64,000 nt of DNA from Suillus spraguei (Eukaryota; Basidiomycota; Agaricomycetes; Boletales; Suillaceae), in contig JABCPU010000019.1 in the NCBI GenBank assembly GCA_016800925.1, forward strand, positions 310,001 through 374,000. The letters are read 5' to 3'. Both the position numbers and the translations under genes were made by a program. This document shows, one piece after another, positions 10,235 to 23,100 of the stretch. The notes under the pieces are model-generated. The model did not search any database. It was not told where the DNA came from and saw only the letters and a list, made by a program, of their open reading frames with translations. The first letter of the stretch is position 1. Each line of letters opens with the position of its first letter.

Positions 10235-11708
10235 TTTACTTTAGCGACGCGATGTACCTTGCCATAGTAAAGCTCACTCTTTCTGACTCTCATTGCCGCA
10301 TTGCGGATGCTCGCAGTCACGTCGGATGGTGTACTGTTGTTTAATGGGTCTATGCAAGGTCATGCAATATTTCCGCCACTTACGCATCATTTCTATGAAT
10401 TTCCGAACCGATCCTAGAAACACGGTCATCCTCCGTAAGTAGGCGTTTCGCGGGTGAGGAAATCATGATTTCTACGGTACGCATATGATGGCGGTTGACA
10501 ACGGACGGTTGAAACTAAACAATGAGGCACGTGATGGCGGCCAGGTCGCGGGCCGGCTTCGATGTCACAGCAACGTAAGTTACAAGTAAGTTACCGAGAC
10601 TAGTACTTAGTATGTTTTGGTGTTCAAAGTCAGACCATTGCAGACGATTGGGGATAATTGATTGAGCAACCATGTACATACATTGATCCGACACCGAGAT
10701 CGAGGCTCCTTCTGACTGGTTGTTCTATTCGCACTTGCTCCGTTAAATTATCGATCATATTCCCAGAGCTCGCGTCGCTAGCTACTAGTCAGACACCATC
10801 CTGAAACACCAAATCAAATTCAGTTGGGCGTCACTGAGATGGAATCACCGGCGAGATAAAGCTGTAATTCGAGTAAAAATTGGTTCGAGAATGGAAGCAC
10901 AGCAGTTGGCCTGTGTGGCGATCGCAAGGGGCGTGAATATTGCTCGACATAGTCACCCTTCCACGGGACAAAAATAAATTGGCCCCAGCATTGCATCCAT
11001 GACAATTATCAAGATCCAAGCAGCCTTGCACCAGATAACTCTTCTGACATATGGAATACGTATACAGGTCCCAAAAAATAAAATTCTAATGCTCACAAAT
11101 TCAGCGAGTGAAGAACAAGGATCAAATTTTTATCAAGTATATCGGTACCAACTTTTCTGTTGGCGACTGTTAGCTGTACTCGTTGGAAAAATATGTTTTA
11201 ACTCGTTTTGTGAATAACCCCGATTTTTTTTTATCTCGGTAGCAAAAAGTGTCACAAAGTTGATTTTCGTATAGAAAGATATTATGTATTTGGCTCAGCT
11301 ACATACAGGTACTGACGCGGAAGGCTAGACATTTCGTGGACTCCCTTTCGAAGTCCGTCGACAGGCTGACCGCACTGCGCAGTATTTCCACATGTCTGTC
11401 ATGCCCCTGAGTCACCAGCATCAGAACAAGGTTTCTGGTGTTGAACACTTTTGTACACCACGTCCCATCACTTCCCGAAAGATGGAATGCCACATGCCGG
11501 CGGATAGACATTAATGGTTGCGTAAGTACATTGATGAAGGTCGTAAGGGGAATACGCGTTCCCCTTACGGTCTTTTTTCGCTCGTCAGAGTCGCGATTGC
11601 TAAGTACTTGGGTTACTAGAAGATGAGATCATCAGGGACTTCATCAACATCCACGGCGATGAACGATAAATAATGATGTATAGGTCAGTATGGTACCATG
11701 AGCACTAA
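10235..11708. other. Intergenic, nothing convincing except a hairpin at 11542-11569
   Basis: About 1.5 kb without a supportable gene; short frames of 60-90 codons overlap on both strands. The only structure seen is the palindrome listed separately at 11542-11569. Confidence 0.4.
11542..11569. repeat. Perfect 11-bp hairpin followed by a T run
   Basis: Arms 11542-11552 and 11559-11569 are exact reverse complements (core TAAGGGGAA / TTCCCCTTA) around a 6-nt loop TACGCG. The right arm is followed by GTCTTTTTT. The shape is that of a transcription terminator, but no gene ends just before it and fungal Pol II does not use such terminators. It could serve Pol III or be chance. Confidence 0.4.
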
Positions 11709-12056
11709 ATGACACATACAAGATCAACATTCATCTTTGCCTTGGGGTTACACTTTGTGGGCATCCCATCGGCATTACTAGATCTAGACATCGACACGCC
11801 GACAGACAATAAGCAGCTGGCAAGAAATTCCCCATCGGTACGGCCTCGTGCACACCCTTTTTATGACGAGACGCACGTTCGGGGGAATGCGGACTCGTCA
11901 ATGGCATCCCCGGTCAACACATGGCTGAGCAATGGTGAACCGTCGTTCCAAGCTATTAATTCATTAGGCGACTCGGGGGCCAAAAAACATCATTTCCGAC
12001 CAAGTCGGGGGCAGGGTAGATGGGCGTCGTCTTACGGTTTGCTCAACTTGGGATGA
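11709..12056 (+). CDS. Possible small secreted protein
   Basis: Open frame of 115 codons. It begins MTHTRSTFIFALGLHFVGIP and continues SALLDLDIDTPTD, which could be a signal peptide with cleavage after SA. The mature part is polar, contains no cysteine and matches no family I know. Support is limited to frame length and the hydrophobic start. It could equally be a chance frame or a relic. Confidence 0.25.
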   Translation: MTHTRSTFIFALGLHFVGIPSALLDLDIDTPTDNKQLARNSPSVRPRAHPFYDETHVRGNADSSMASPVNTWLSNGEPSFQAINSLGDSGAKKHHFRPSRGQGRWASSYGLLNLG

Positions 12057-13404
12057 AAAGGCGTAAAAATAGTCTTAGTTTTTGGGCTTCTTGCCAATCA
12101 CCCGAGGGTCTCCCAGAAGGGGAAAGAGCCACGATCTGCAAAAGCCGCTGTCCGAAACCGTTGTGGCTGGAACAAATGATTTTGATATGAACCTGTGCAC
12201 TGGGGACCGTGATGAAATATCGATGAGGATCTTGCACAGTACTAGGCTCAAGTTCGGGAGTAGAGCATCAGATTAATTGTCACGGTCAAGTCAAGAGCAT
12301 GCAGCGGCGACCAGATATTTTGGATACCCATTACCAGCAACCTCATGAGGGTTCGGTAATCAAATTAAATATGATCGACGCACTTCAGCTACTAGTAGGA
12401 CACTTGATCAAGTAGACTTTTGTGCAGACTCGATTTTCCAAATGCTTGAAAGTGATGCAACTAATGCACTGCTAATGCCGTGACAGCATATATCAAGAGC
12501 ACAGCCGCCAAACTGCGGTAATATGCACTGGAAGTAGGGAGTAGAAATACGTAACACTGCTACAAACAAGTTGTTTCACACTAGCATGGACAAGGTGGAT
12601 GGGGTAATAGAATCTGACTCATCTAGGCGACCTCTACTAGCATGATGATGCGCTACTTGTCACGCGCGCGGACGGTGGCTTGTACTTTTCGACGAGGCGG
12701 TCGAGCCAATGAGATTATGGTTATTTCATTGGAAATGACACTTCCTGTCATGTGCATAACGAGGTCGCAAGATGCTGTAACACAGGCCAGTTCTGGCCAA
12801 ACATCAAATAAGCCTCAATGAATCCCAAGACTACTGGTAGTAGTACAATGCGCGTCTTACAATATGCCGCATCCCATAATCTAGCACCCTGCGTATATCG
12901 TCGGAGACTCGAAGAGCTCTCACCAATTCAAGAAAATTGCTGATAAAATTACACCCGTTTGAAAAAGTTGCGAGCTTCGAGGTTAAGCATATATTATTCG
13001 AAGCTAGAGGCGTTTTAAACTGTGGCCCACCTTGCGGATCTACAGCGTCTAGATTAACTGTTGGCACAATAGCTGATGGGATTCTAAGACACAAATAGAT
13101 GGGCATTTTCCACTGCGCAGCAGAAGAGGGGAAAACAGAAATAAGTGACATAGCATAAGCCTTGAGCTTGAGAGCAGTGAGCGGCGGGCCGGGATGCCAC
13201 GCACTGAGCACACAAACAGAACCCTAAATAGGAAAATTAAGCCGTGGAATGGTCGGGGATGGACTTGTTGCTCGCAGCCACGGCGAACCAACGCCTCAGG
13301 ACCTCCCACCGGTAATTCTTCAGTTCGCAGTAGTCGTTCACAACAAGCGTCAGCTCGCGGTATACGACTTTTCGACACCCATAACTTACACCGACACGAG
13401 CATC
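12057..13404. other. Intergenic, nothing convincing
   Basis: No supportable gene. A 126-codon frame on the minus strand (12831-13211) has mixed hydrophobic composition without domain or repeat and was not accepted. The right end should contain the promoter of the Kelch-type gene, which starts at 13405. Confidence 0.4.
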
Positions 13405-16400
13405 ATGGCAACCGGTTTTTGTCGATGTTCTGCAATTGCTTGGCTTTTCTTTATAAAATGTATCTCAACAGCTTACGCCCAGAAGCCCCCCTCTATATTG
13501 CAAGTTCCACCATTGCAATGGCTCAATATCACCGGTATCATACAGGGTGCAACACCGGCTGCCGTCAAATATCCGTCCATCGGTTACGATCCAACGACGG
13601 ATAACCTTATCATTTTCGGTGGTGAATCATCTAGTGGTATCCCAACAGACCAGACCTACCTGTATGTGCAATTTTTCGTGGATCCAAATCTTTCTGTGTT
13701 ATATAGGAAATATTTTCAGCTTGAACCTCGGCACACTCACATGGGCTACTCCTCAGCCTCAGACAGGTCTACCACAAGGTTCACCCCCAGCCAGGTATAT
13801 GGCTGTCAGTGGTGAAGACTTCTCATCCAGTTAGTAAGTGTCGCGCTATTTGTTCATTTTCCTGTCCGTCTCATAATTTACCAGTCGGCATGCTCACTTG
13901 GTGATGGGTGGAAAGGGGATCTCTGGGGCTTTAAACGACGTATGGGTTCGTGTTACGACCAAAATATAGTCTATCAGGCTTGCTCATTTTCATTCAGGAG
14001 TTTGATTTTATAAACCAATTCTGGTCCAACGTCACTGTGACAACAAGTCTCCCTCCAGCACGTTGGGGCGCTTCTGGTGGCCGAGATGATACAGTAGCGC
14101 CTAATGCTACCACAACAAGCAACACATTTTACATGTCTGGTGGCACCGATGGTACAAACATGTATCCCCTATCAGATGTTTGGGATTTCACCATCTCCGG
14201 AACGTTATCCTCTAATTTGGCAAATAATTACACAAATGGTGCTTGGAGTAACCAAACTATTAGCAGTGCAGGCTACAGCGTCAACCAAGCTTCCACAGTT
14301 GTTCAGACCAGCCTTATCTCTGTGAGTGGCTGTAACACGACCAGTAACTCGAATGAATCGTGCGCCGAGGGAAACTCGTATATCCTGGAAGTAGGATCAA
14401 ACATGGGAATCAGTCCTCCCTCATGTCCTGCTCCGCGATACGGAGGTTCGCTGGCTCCAAACTTGAATACGTTCTCTTCCAGTTATGCGAACCAAGTGTT
14501 CCTTGTACTTGGGACTTTCAACTCCTCATTGTGGGACGACCAAGGTGGGCTGCAGAAGGGTGAGGTAGCAGTTCTGGACATTGTATCAGGCGTTTGGAGC
14601 CGAGTCCTTCCGGCTGGTGATCCAGGCCAAGACAACGTTCAGACATATCCCACACCTCGGGAGGGCGCCGTTGCCCTTTCTTATTCTCAGGCGCTCGTCG
14701 GTTCGGATAAAGACGTGGCCTCTGACACCATTGTCTTCGGAGGTCAGGATGAATCTGGTGAATACCTCACGGAAGTTTGGATCTTGAGGGCGTACAATGG
14801 ATCCATTTCGTCCTCAGGCGGCAATTGGGGAGCTCCGTCTGGTTCTCTTCAGACAGGCATCAATGCTAATGGTGCTAACGTTACCATTCAATACCTGACT
14901 CAATGCGCGGTGCCGCTCATGTCTTCTGGTTCTACCACGTCGTCTGGTTCTCCGGCTACAACAACAAGTAGTTCTCAGTCATACCAGTCGTACAATGTCT
15001 CTTTCGTGCACAAACTACTGGCACCCCTTTCTCTTGCCATGCTTCTCCCATCCCTCCTGCTTTTACGCCTAGCTCTGCCTCCAGCACAAACGCATCGTCT
15101 CACGGATCGTAATCTTGCTCTCTTCTATCTATCAGCTATCATAGCTCTTGCCGCATATGGTGCTGGTGTTGGCGGCTTTGTCTCATCGTTCACATCGATG
15201 AGCTCCACAAGCACCACAATGAAACGTTCTACCTCCCGCACAGTTCTACCGACTGGGCATGGAATTGCAGGATTTGCATTGTTCATCACACTCTATGTGA
15301 TGATGCCCTTTTTATATCTCTTTCATCTTTGCTGTTCGCCCTCGCAGCTACCGAAAGAGGCCAATCCGGAGGCAATTACTTCTCGCGCAAATTCCACCGA
15401 CACTGCTGAGAAGCTAGCAGCATACACTACCACGCAGCACTCACACTACCCTCCTTCTCAACATTCTCCTCGCACCCGTCTACATTCCTGGGGTGGTTCG
15501 AGCTTCTTGCTGGGTCGCAGGAGTCGGGAAGGGAGAACTTCTACTGACAGCGAGTCCATGCACTCGTCTGGGCCGCAACGAGCGTTTGAGGTTGTCAATC
15601 GCCCAGCGCGTACTCGTAGATCCAGTACAAATGGACTTGCCTATCCAAATATAGATGTATATCAACGCGTGCCTGTTGCACCGAGGAGTTTGGGCGACGT
15701 AGACTGGCTTGATCGACGCCGCAGTCTGAACGCAGTGGTGAGCATCAGCCTCTTTCTAACGGCTTTTAACAGAAGAAATTTAATGCCATTTTAGAACGAA
15801 CTCGATCTTATTTCTGGCCAAGGTCAACGCAACTTCATCAACAGCTCTACTCCCACCACAGCAGAGATGTTGAGCACTCGTGCTCTCATGCCTACGTCAA
15901 CATTCCCCCGCGTTACTCACGAGCTGCCTTCGTTGTTTGAGATATGCCTTCGCGTCCTCTTCCATACTCTCGTTTTAGCTCTTTGCATTCTTTCCCTCGT
16001 CGCGCTGTGGAATTGGACTCATTTGGCACTCTTCGCAACATTTCTTTCATGGACTTTTATCTTTTATATTTGCCTTTTTACTCTCGCATGGCATGGTCGC
16101 CCAAGGAGATCCACACTTACTTATCTAATTGCCCGCTTTCGCGCGGGGCCTCCGCCGGATGTTTCTCCCGGGACCCCGACCTCCCATCCGTTGTCAGTGG
16201 TGGGCAACGAACAATATCCTTTCCCCACGGATACTCGTGGCCCATACCTCCATGAGCCTCCTTATCGGGCTGCCAGGGCTCATGATGATGTGTCCACAAC
16301 TATCGGCGGGCCTCGCTCAGTCGAAACAGATTATGATGAGGAGGATTTAGATGAAGAAACCAGACAACGGCGGATAGAAGAAGAGATGGGTCGACGAGAA

Positions 16401-16454
16401 GTGTCTATCGTCACAGTTCCCAAGCGCAGATTATGGATAACGAACCCCTCATGA
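13405..16454 (+). CDS. Kelch-repeat protein with signal peptide and membrane domain
   Basis: The start at 13405 gives a signal peptide (MATGFCRCSAIAWLFFIKCI), then a lumenal or extracellular Kelch-type beta-propeller. Recurrent motifs include YDPTTDNLIIFGGE, LNLGTLTW, WGASGGRDD, FYMSGGTDG, LSDVWDF, REGAVALSY and DTIVFGGQDESG. A Ser/Thr-rich linker (about 14925-14990) precedes hydrophobic stretches at about 15010-15085, 15112-15192 and 15260-15330, and two more near 15955-16100. The cytosolic C terminus is acidic (TDYDEEDLDEETRQ) and ends ITNPS at 16454. Introns at 13662-13719, about 13833-13883 and 15737-15794 keep the frame; the last joins LNAV to NELDLISGQ. Function is unknown; related fungal proteins are thought to be surface or cell-end proteins. 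Convergent with the next gene. Confidence 0.75.
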
Positions 16455-16812
16455 GCTTGTTGATCGGCCATTCCATGGACACTCATTCTATGTGTTATTT
16501 GCGTTTCATAGTACTATGTACTCATCAGCGCCTTCCTTCCCCATGCCATCGTACCATAACTGCATATTCCTTAATCAATACCACCATTCAAGGATTTGTT
16601 CAATGCTCCACGGTATTTCTCACGTAGATCTATTCACACGTTTTGATCTCGACTATACCGATGTATTTCTGTACGCAACGGACATTAAAGGACTGACTAG
16701 AATTGTAAAAAAAAAAGTGAGTGAATGTCCAAAGAGTGTCCATAAAAAATCCTGCGATGGAAAACAAATATGAAACTAAAGAAACATAAACCTAACCTAA
16801 ACTACTCGACTC

Positions 16813-19800
16813 TCACTCACCCTCCACAGCAACATCACGTCGCCACCTGTCCACGCGACCATACTTGCCTGCATCGTGCGCTGGGGGAGGTGAAGGGGGA
16901 GCCATTGGCACGCCCATCATCATTGGAGGAATAGCCATAGGCGTGAAAACGCCAGATCCCATCATAGCAGGGTTGAAAAACATGCTGTTCTGTATTTGAG
17001 CTTGCATCATCATTTGTTGTTGCTGCTGAGCCTGGGCGAACATCTGGTACTGCGTTCGACGTTGTTGCTCAGGATGGAAGGCCAGTGGTTTGTCGTCATC
17101 CTCTTCGCCGCCAATGAAAGGCAACGATGTCTGAGAAGCCAGTGGCAATCTAGAGGCCCGTAAACCAAGCGGCCGCTCGTCCTCATCTTCATCCGTGCGG
17201 GATCGGCTATCGAGATTAACAGATCTAGCTCTGTTAATAACATCTACCAGGGGCTTATCCTCGTCATCGTCGTCTGAGTGATGCGAAAGCTGAGTAGCCC
17301 GTTTGACAACCCTGACTGCTGCTGCCGTCAGCGGGATGTCTTCTTCCGAATCATCATCAATGCCCAATAACTCCAATTGCGATGCTCGCTTGACAACACG
17401 CTGAGCAGCGGCTGTCAAAGGAAGGTTTTCTTCGCTATCATCATCATTTGGTTGTGGAAACTGAGATGCGTTGGCATTAGATGTATACCGTAACCCAACC
17501 CCGGTGGACCGTCTGGGCTCATTTTCTTCGTCCGAAGACTCAGAAACCCAGCGGTCAGCGGCTTTTTCGAGAGTTGCCTTTGGAACAGCATCATCATTGT
17601 CGTCGTCGCTTTCACTCTCGTCATCGACCTGCGATACGCGCTTAAGAATGGGCTTCTTGATGGCAGGCAGAGTAGGAGGGGCCAAGCCTACTCGTGATCC
17701 AGAGGGAAGGTCGGGTGAAGAAGTGGAGTCTAGCGGAATGGCACTACTTTTTCCTTTCGATTTTCCTTTCCTCTTTTTATTACTCCGGCGCACCTCTTCT
17801 TCCTCTTCCCGCTTCTTCCTGGCTTCAGCTTCAGCTTTCTCCTCTGCCTCCATTTTGCTCAACTTGACCATTTCCAGATCCCACAACGTATCCACACCAA
17901 ACACGGAGCGACTTTTGGACAAGAGCTGCCCTGCCCCTGGACCAAGATTTGTAGGAGCTTTTTCTCCATCCATGTCCAGGAGAGGCCTACCACCAGAAGA
18001 GTTCCGGCGTAAGAGAGACTGACGAGGATTTGGAGTGATTGCAGTGTCAAGATTCTGTGAAGGGGGACGACCAAGTGTCTGGGGGTCAATGAGAGTACTT
18101 GATCGGCGAATCTGACCTCGGACCATCATCAATGGTCTTTCATCGCCAGTGAAGACACTAGAGTGACTGTAAGGACAGTATTGAAAAGACAATTGAGATG
18201 CTTACCGAGCTTTCTGCTTTATCTCCGCTTTGCGATGTTCTAGATTGTCTATCAAACTCCTTCCATAGAGCTTCCCAGCTGGGCGCTTTATTTCTATCTC
18301 AGTGGGAGGAGGCACAGGAGGGAGAGGTATTGAGACGGGCACAGGGGACTCTTCTTCTTCTTCTAGTTCCTCGAACTTCGCTTGTTCACCATCTTTCATC
18401 GCTCGAGGAAGACGACGGTCAATGTCAGAGTACGCAATATCTCTTTGCCCTCCGACCACAAGCGTGTTGCGAAAAGCGAGTTGAGACAACGTAAGACTTG
18501 CTCGAGGATTAGGAGTGAAAGAATTGGATGCTATGGGCGCCGACAAGGGAGTTGTGTAGTTCGTTAAAGAGGTGGACGAACGGTTCGCAGAACGAGCACC
18601 CGGTGGCAAAGGCGGACCATCCGTAGATGTCTCAAACCCAATTCTAGGTGTAAAAGAAGGAGGGGGAGGAGGGGGAGGGGCCACATTTTGCAACGGGCTT
18701 GGCATAACTAGAACCTTTGGCCTAAGTAGCTCAGCAGTGGAATAAGGCCGGTCCCTGTGCGAGTCTGCTTCGGTGTCATTATCAATGAGAACCCGAGTAC
18801 CCATTGACCCAACGGACATTGTTCGCGCACGAACTTTAGGATCAAATCGTGACAACCGCGAAGGAGAGGGAGGTCTCACAGCAAAGGGATTCTCCTCTGC
18901 AAGCATATTCTTGGATGCCATGGTACCCATCGTTCCATTAGACGCTGTTCTCCCGTGATTGACTTTGGGATCAAACCGCGATGCACGGTCCGGTGATGGG
19001 GGTCGGACAGAAAAGGGACTATCGTCCACATCAACATTTGCACCGTTCAGAAAGTTCTTTGAGCCCATGCTAGTGTCGGATTGAGTACGGGTATGTAAGT
19101 CAGCACGCGAAGCAGGTCTTTCTCCACCAGGAGAACCATCTCGGATTGAGACAGACGGGAACGGAACAGAATGAAGAGGGGGTGCAATAGACAGTGTCTC
19201 GATGAGAGCGTGGCTGGATTCGCGGTGACGTGGCATTGGACGCTGGGGGGATTGCATCCGTTCTAAGTCAGCTACAGATCGAGGACGAGTGATGCCTGAA
19301 CTAGCAGTGTTCTCTGCATCCAAGAAGGCACCTCCAACGCCAAAGTCGTTCATAGCCCCGGTACTCATTGGTCGGGGCAACCTTCCCCGAAATCCGTCAT
19401 CTATAGCGCTCCGCGCATTTCGATGTATCATTGCTACCGGATGAGGATTGGGCAACACCTCTGACTTAGCCTTCGCCTTACCCTTCGCTTTGGCTTTGTC
19501 CTTAATGAACTGGTCAAGGCCCCATGAAGCGAGATCTACCTCGCCAGCTTCCTCGTCTTCGAGCTCCTCGTCATCATCAGCTCCAAAAGGGTTTCTTAGT
19601 CCGTCAATGGAGCTTCTAGACCTTCGGTGTCCCGGTGTAGAATCGCCTGCTTCACTAGGCACAGACACTCCGAGGTAGTCAGTACTCTTACGAGGCTGTC
19701 CTCGTCGGAGATGAGCGAAGATAGCGCTGTCATGTGCGGAGACCAGAGGCAAGTGAGGGTTGGTTGGATCGTTGTCATACTCTGCGATTCCAAGAGACTT

Positions 19801-19890
19801 TGTGAAGCGTGTCCGTCATCCAGGTCTCGCACACTTACCAAGTAGTGCTGCAGCTAATTGAAGGCGGGAGAAGGCTGCGGGTGTAGCCAT
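16813..19890 (-). CDS. Large disordered protein, function unknown
   Basis: The start at 19890 (MATPAAFSRLQLAAALL) splices over about 19835-19770 into EYDNDPTNPHLPLVSAHDSA and a long exon to about 18210. After a short intron a second long exon runs to the stop at 16813, roughly 980 residues in all. The protein is rich in Ser, Pro, Asp and Glu. Visible elements: an Ala/Lys repeat (KAKAKGKAKAKSE), repeated PPSP-x-R-x-SRFDPKV units, a polyproline run (APPPPPPPSF) and a Glu/Lys coiled-coil-like stretch (EAEEKAEAEARKKREEEEE). There is also a duplicated acidic module DDDSEE-x-LPLTAAA-x-RVVKRA and a Gln/Met-rich region near the C terminus. No enzymatic domain is seen. Such composition suits a scaffold or regulatory protein, but that is inference. 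Confidence 0.7.
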
Positions 19891-20153
19891 GAAGCATATA
19901 CAGATAAAAACTTCGCGTCCAATCTAGAAATGATCGTGAAGGCCAGCAAATGCTAGGCGTCGACTGTCGTATATGGATGTTCTGATAGTGCTGTCCGAAG
20001 CGGCGACACAGTGGTGGCATCAAGGTGGCATAGCCTATTAGCCTATCTTCGACTCACTCCCACGTGGTCGCTCGAGTCGTTTGGTTAAGTGTAGATACTT
20101 TAAATTTTATTATCGACGGCCTAGCCTGAATTGCTACAAGATCTACTGCAACA

Positions 20154-23100
20154 TCACAGTTCATCATGAACAACATTTCCATCCTCATCAATTTCCTCCA
20201 TCTCGAATTGAACTTGGTTGCGTTCCATCTCATCAGAGAACGTATTCTCATTATCCACGGGTAGGTCACTAGGCAGCTCTGGATCAACGGGAGGAGCTGG
20301 TTTCACGGTGCTATCTGTCGGTGCAGTCTCAGAGACGCCCAGTGATCGCCTGAGCACTCTATCCACACGAGTCAAAAACCTGCGTGGCGTCATTATGAGA
20401 CAATGTTAGCATTAGTTTTGTCAAGACCTACATGTTGGAATCGGCAACTTCAAACCCTGAACGAACAAGAGCCCCGTCGATCAGGATGGAGGCTACTTCT
20501 TTGAGCTGTGCCTCAGAATCTGGGTCTTTGTCATCGCCATCTGCATTCAATTGCTCGACGTGTTCCAGGAGGCCTTCGATCAACGGCGATCGCGGATTAA
20601 TTTCCAAAACCTTCTGCTTCTTCATATGTCTTTGCATGGCCTCATTCTGCTGGGCCCCACGGCTTGTGGCACCTGCAAATGTTTACTGAGTTTGAACAAG
20701 TACTGCTGTGTCAATAGCTGAACGCACTCATGAGCTTCTGAACATTTGCTGTGAAACCCTGGCTGTCTGCCACAATCGCACAAGGACTCGTGACGAGCCT
20801 ATTAGAGACGATCACTAACGAATATGCAACCTTAGGCAAGAGTGTCATATAATCGTAAAATGAGTACTTACCATCCTTAACATTGTCTCCAGCCTCGATT
20901 TTCAGCCACTCAAGAAGGGGAGTGTATTTGTCTGTCAATTCCGCGGTTGTGTCTCGTTCCTCTGCGGTGTCTGTGCGAATATAGGAGTAACGAAAACCTC
21001 ACGTTGATGGTAACTTACCATCTCCGAAGTCCAGCCCAGCCTTGGCGACGTCCTGGAACGGAACACCCCTCATTGACCCATCAGTGAGATATTCTTTTAA
21101 TCATGGAGGTCAGTGGCTCACTTCCAATCTCGGATGCTTTGAAGCATGATCTCGTCCAAAGGCTCGTTTAGAAGTAGTACTTCGTACCCGCGGGCGTGCA
21201 ACTTTTCTACAAACACGCTTTGAGACAAATGTTCAATGGATTTACCCATGTCAGCGAGGTAGAAAATCTGAATTGTGTTTTAAATGTCGCTCCATTTCTT
21301 CTCAATACCACTCACCTGTTTTTGGCCCTGCTTCCTGTTCTCCAAATACTGGGAGGTGCAATTTAGATTCATGCTCTGGTATGATCATAATGATAGCCAC
21401 TAACCGAATCAAACGACACGGCTTCCCGTTGGTTTGTGCTAAAGCGTACAAGAGCTGCCAGCTTCTGGCGGTTTTTACTGTCCTCTGACGCACCCAGTTT
21501 CAAGACCTGGCCATAGATCTTCATGACCTCTGCATATTTTTCCTGGTCTTCTTCAGCAATTCTGGAGAAGAGTTGAATGAGACGGCGCAAAATAATTTGC
21601 CTGATTTGCTTGAGGAAAGAGCTGGATTGGAGGGTTTCACGAGAGACATTCAATGGGAGATCATCAGCTAGATGGTAGGTATACAAGTCAACACAAGTTC
21701 CCCGGGCTGAATCGAACTGATTTACCGTCAATAACAACCCTCACCCAGCTAGCCCACTTCGGCAAGCTATATTCACCTAGGTCAGAGGTGATGAACACGT
21801 GCTTCACCATTAGCATGACATCCTTTGACGGAGTATCGAGTGGTTGGTTGAAAAACTCGTTACTCCTTGGAAGACATGAGTGAGAAGTACATAATCATCA
21901 TCATAATTACTCACAGACGTGTGGGAATGAAAATGATTGCACGGAAAGACACGCCGGATTCCGAGTCACCATGGAAGTGGTGCCATGCAAGGGGTTTCTG
22001 GAAGTCTTTGAAGATGCCCTGGTACAATAGCCCATAGTCTTCATCACTTATTGTCTTCGGATCACTGGTAAGAAAGTTAGCATGTCTTTGCGAGGGCGGG
22101 GGCAACAACCCACCGCATCCAAAGAGGAGGCTGCGAGTTCATCTGTTGCCAGTGACCAACTGTAACCTTCTTCATCTTGGTAGGTGCGGACTCTTTCTCT
22201 GCATCTTCCTCAACCACGGCTTCTTCCTCGTCCGTGTCACTAGGTTTTCCTTCCTCCTCGTCTAAAGCAACCTCTTCGTCTTCGGGAACTTCTTCATCTT
22301 CGGAAACTTCTTCATCTTCGGGAACTTCTTTTTCAGACACATACCAGATGTACATCGGGAAGGCAGTCGAATATGAAGAGTGCTGGTTGCTAAGATACTT
22401 CTCATAAAGACATGCAATAACATAGAGTGAGACACATACATAAGCTTCATGAGGGTAGTGGTCTCAAAATAGTGGGAGGCGTCACTCTTCAAATAAAGTG
22501 TAATTTGAGTTCCATGCCCAAGGGTATTTCCGCGTGGGTCGGGGTATATCTCGAATGATCCCTCATCCGCAGAAGAACTGAAGACATTCTGGGTAGGATT
22601 GGGATTCTTGGGCGAAGGCGGGGGTAAGGATGCAACAGTGACTTTATCTGCTACAAGGAAGCTGTGGAAAGTTAACCAGGTGTCCACGGACTCAAAAGTC
22701 GCACTAACCTGCTGTAAAAACCGAGCCCGAATGCACCAATAAGATTGCCATTTGCGGTCGCGTCGTCGCCATCTACTCCCGCAAGGAAGTCCGAAGTTCC
22801 AGACTTCGCCAAAGTACCCTAAATGTTCAAAATGTTGTGTCAACGTTCATATGTCGCACAACGACGAGGCCCATACCAGGTTTGTTGCCAATTCCTCTGA
22901 GCTCATACCAATGCCAGTGTCTGGGCACAACAGTAAGTACTCCGACAGACCATGATGGAGAGTGATGCGAACCGGTAATAATGATACGACCACCGTTGCC
23001 ATCAGGATTTTTCTCCCCTTTGATAGTGAGGTTCAAAGGGGAGACACCATCCCATATGCTCTTCTCTGTGAGCGCGGTGAGCCGAAGCTTTTCGAGTGCA

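Noticed and set aside
12831..13211. 126-codon open frame on the minus strand upstream of the Kelch gene
   Set aside because: No domain and overlapping frames of similar length; length alone is not enough.
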